Shown piece by piece: positions 5,857 through 6,111 of a stretch of DNA of 6,111 bases; the stretch's first letter is position 1, and the number at the start of each line of letters is the position of its first letter. Below the pieces are notes generated by a model. That model had not been told where the DNA came from. It searched no databases and saw only the letters and a list, made by a program, of their open reading frames with translations. Made by a program: the position numbers and the translations under genes. This stretch comes from Planctomycetota bacterium (GTDB lineage: Bacteria; Planctomycetota; Planctomycetia; Gemmatales; Gemmataceae), in contig JACQFG010000182.1 of the NCBI GenBank assembly GCA_016200155.1, forward strand, positions 1 through 6,111. Direction: 5' to 3'.

Positions 5857-6111
5857 TCAGTTGACGCTCGGATTCATGGCCTGCCGGCCCTGGTGCACGA
5901 GGTTCCTGCTGTGCTGGACAACAGTAGCGAGCTGCTTGAGGGCCAGCCCCAGGTTGGCGACCTGTTGCGCGTCGCACTGCTGGCGGCGGACTTCCATCTG
6001 CTTGGTGGCGCGGCTGGTCTGGTCGGTGGCGCACTGCAGCGCCTCGACCAGCGACTCGGGATTGGCGTTGCCGCGGCTCTCCTCGATGGCACCCACCAGC
6101 AGCGCACGTGC
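5857..6111 (-). CDS. Hypothetical helical protein, C-terminal part
   Basis: The frame is open from the right edge (6111) to TGA at 5859-5857, giving the last 84 residues of a protein whose start lies outside the window. I do not recognise it. It is almost entirely predicted helix, rich in glutamine, alanine and leucine, with two cysteines (C27 and C46 of the visible part) and no hydrophobic segment long enough for a membrane helix. The stretch from about residue 20 to 78 has heptad-like spacing of hydrophobic residues and could form a coiled coil. Third codon positions are strongly G/C, as in the confident genes here, which supports real coding. A GTG at 6096 could be a start but has no supporting ribosome binding site, and the open frame continues above it. 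It lies in the same orientation as the PAP2 remnant, about 28 bases upstream of the last recognisable piece of that gene. Confidence 0.6.
   Translation of the reverse strand, partial: ARALLVGAIEESRGNANPESLVEALQCATDQTSRATKQMEVRRQQCDAQQVANLGLALKQLATVVQHSRNLVHQGRQAMNPSVN

Overview
The window looks like chromosomal DNA from a GC-rich bacterium, most likely a member of the Planctomycetota. This rests on three things: small membrane proteins that join N-terminal zinc ribbons to DUF4190-like helices, a CcsA-type (System II) cytochrome c maturation protein, and long perfect inverted repeats between genes. The assignment is inference from gene style; there is no 16S or other phylogenetic marker except ligA.

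Layout. At the left edge (1-684, + strand) is the C-terminal part of a CcsA/CcsB-type haem-handling membrane protein. A 270-base gap follows. It holds 2.5 copies of a 65-bp direct tandem repeat (696-861) and a plausible sigma70-type promoter (878-905). The promoter leads into three consecutive + strand genes (955-1911, 1908-2669, 2701-3300). All three encode proteins with an N-terminal four-cysteine zinc ribbon and hydrophobic helices. The second and third also share a B-box-like zinc finger with identical ligand spacing. The first two genes overlap by 4 bases (ATGA) and the third follows after 31 bases, so they look like an operon. Next comes ligA (3419-5434), a complete 671-residue NAD-dependent DNA ligase. 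It is bracketed by two unrelated long perfect inverted repeats (3323-3383 and 5449-5529).

Right of the second inverted repeat the coding strand switches. On the - strand there is a degraded PAP2-family phosphatase gene (about 5828 down to 5546), with an eroded motif 2, a frameshift and no N-terminal part. Upstream of it is the 3' end of an unrecognised helical protein gene (5857-6111) that runs off the window.

How the genes relate. ccsA acts in cytochrome c maturation at the membrane and ligA in DNA replication and repair; I see no functional link between them. The three zinc-ribbon membrane proteins probably work together or share a subcellular site, because they are co-oriented, tightly spaced and similar in architecture, but their role is unknown. 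I found no CRISPR array, tRNA, rRNA, transposase or clear defence or biosynthetic system. The most unusual content is the zinc-ribbon/B-box membrane cassette, the 65-bp tandem repeat and the two inverted-repeat elements.
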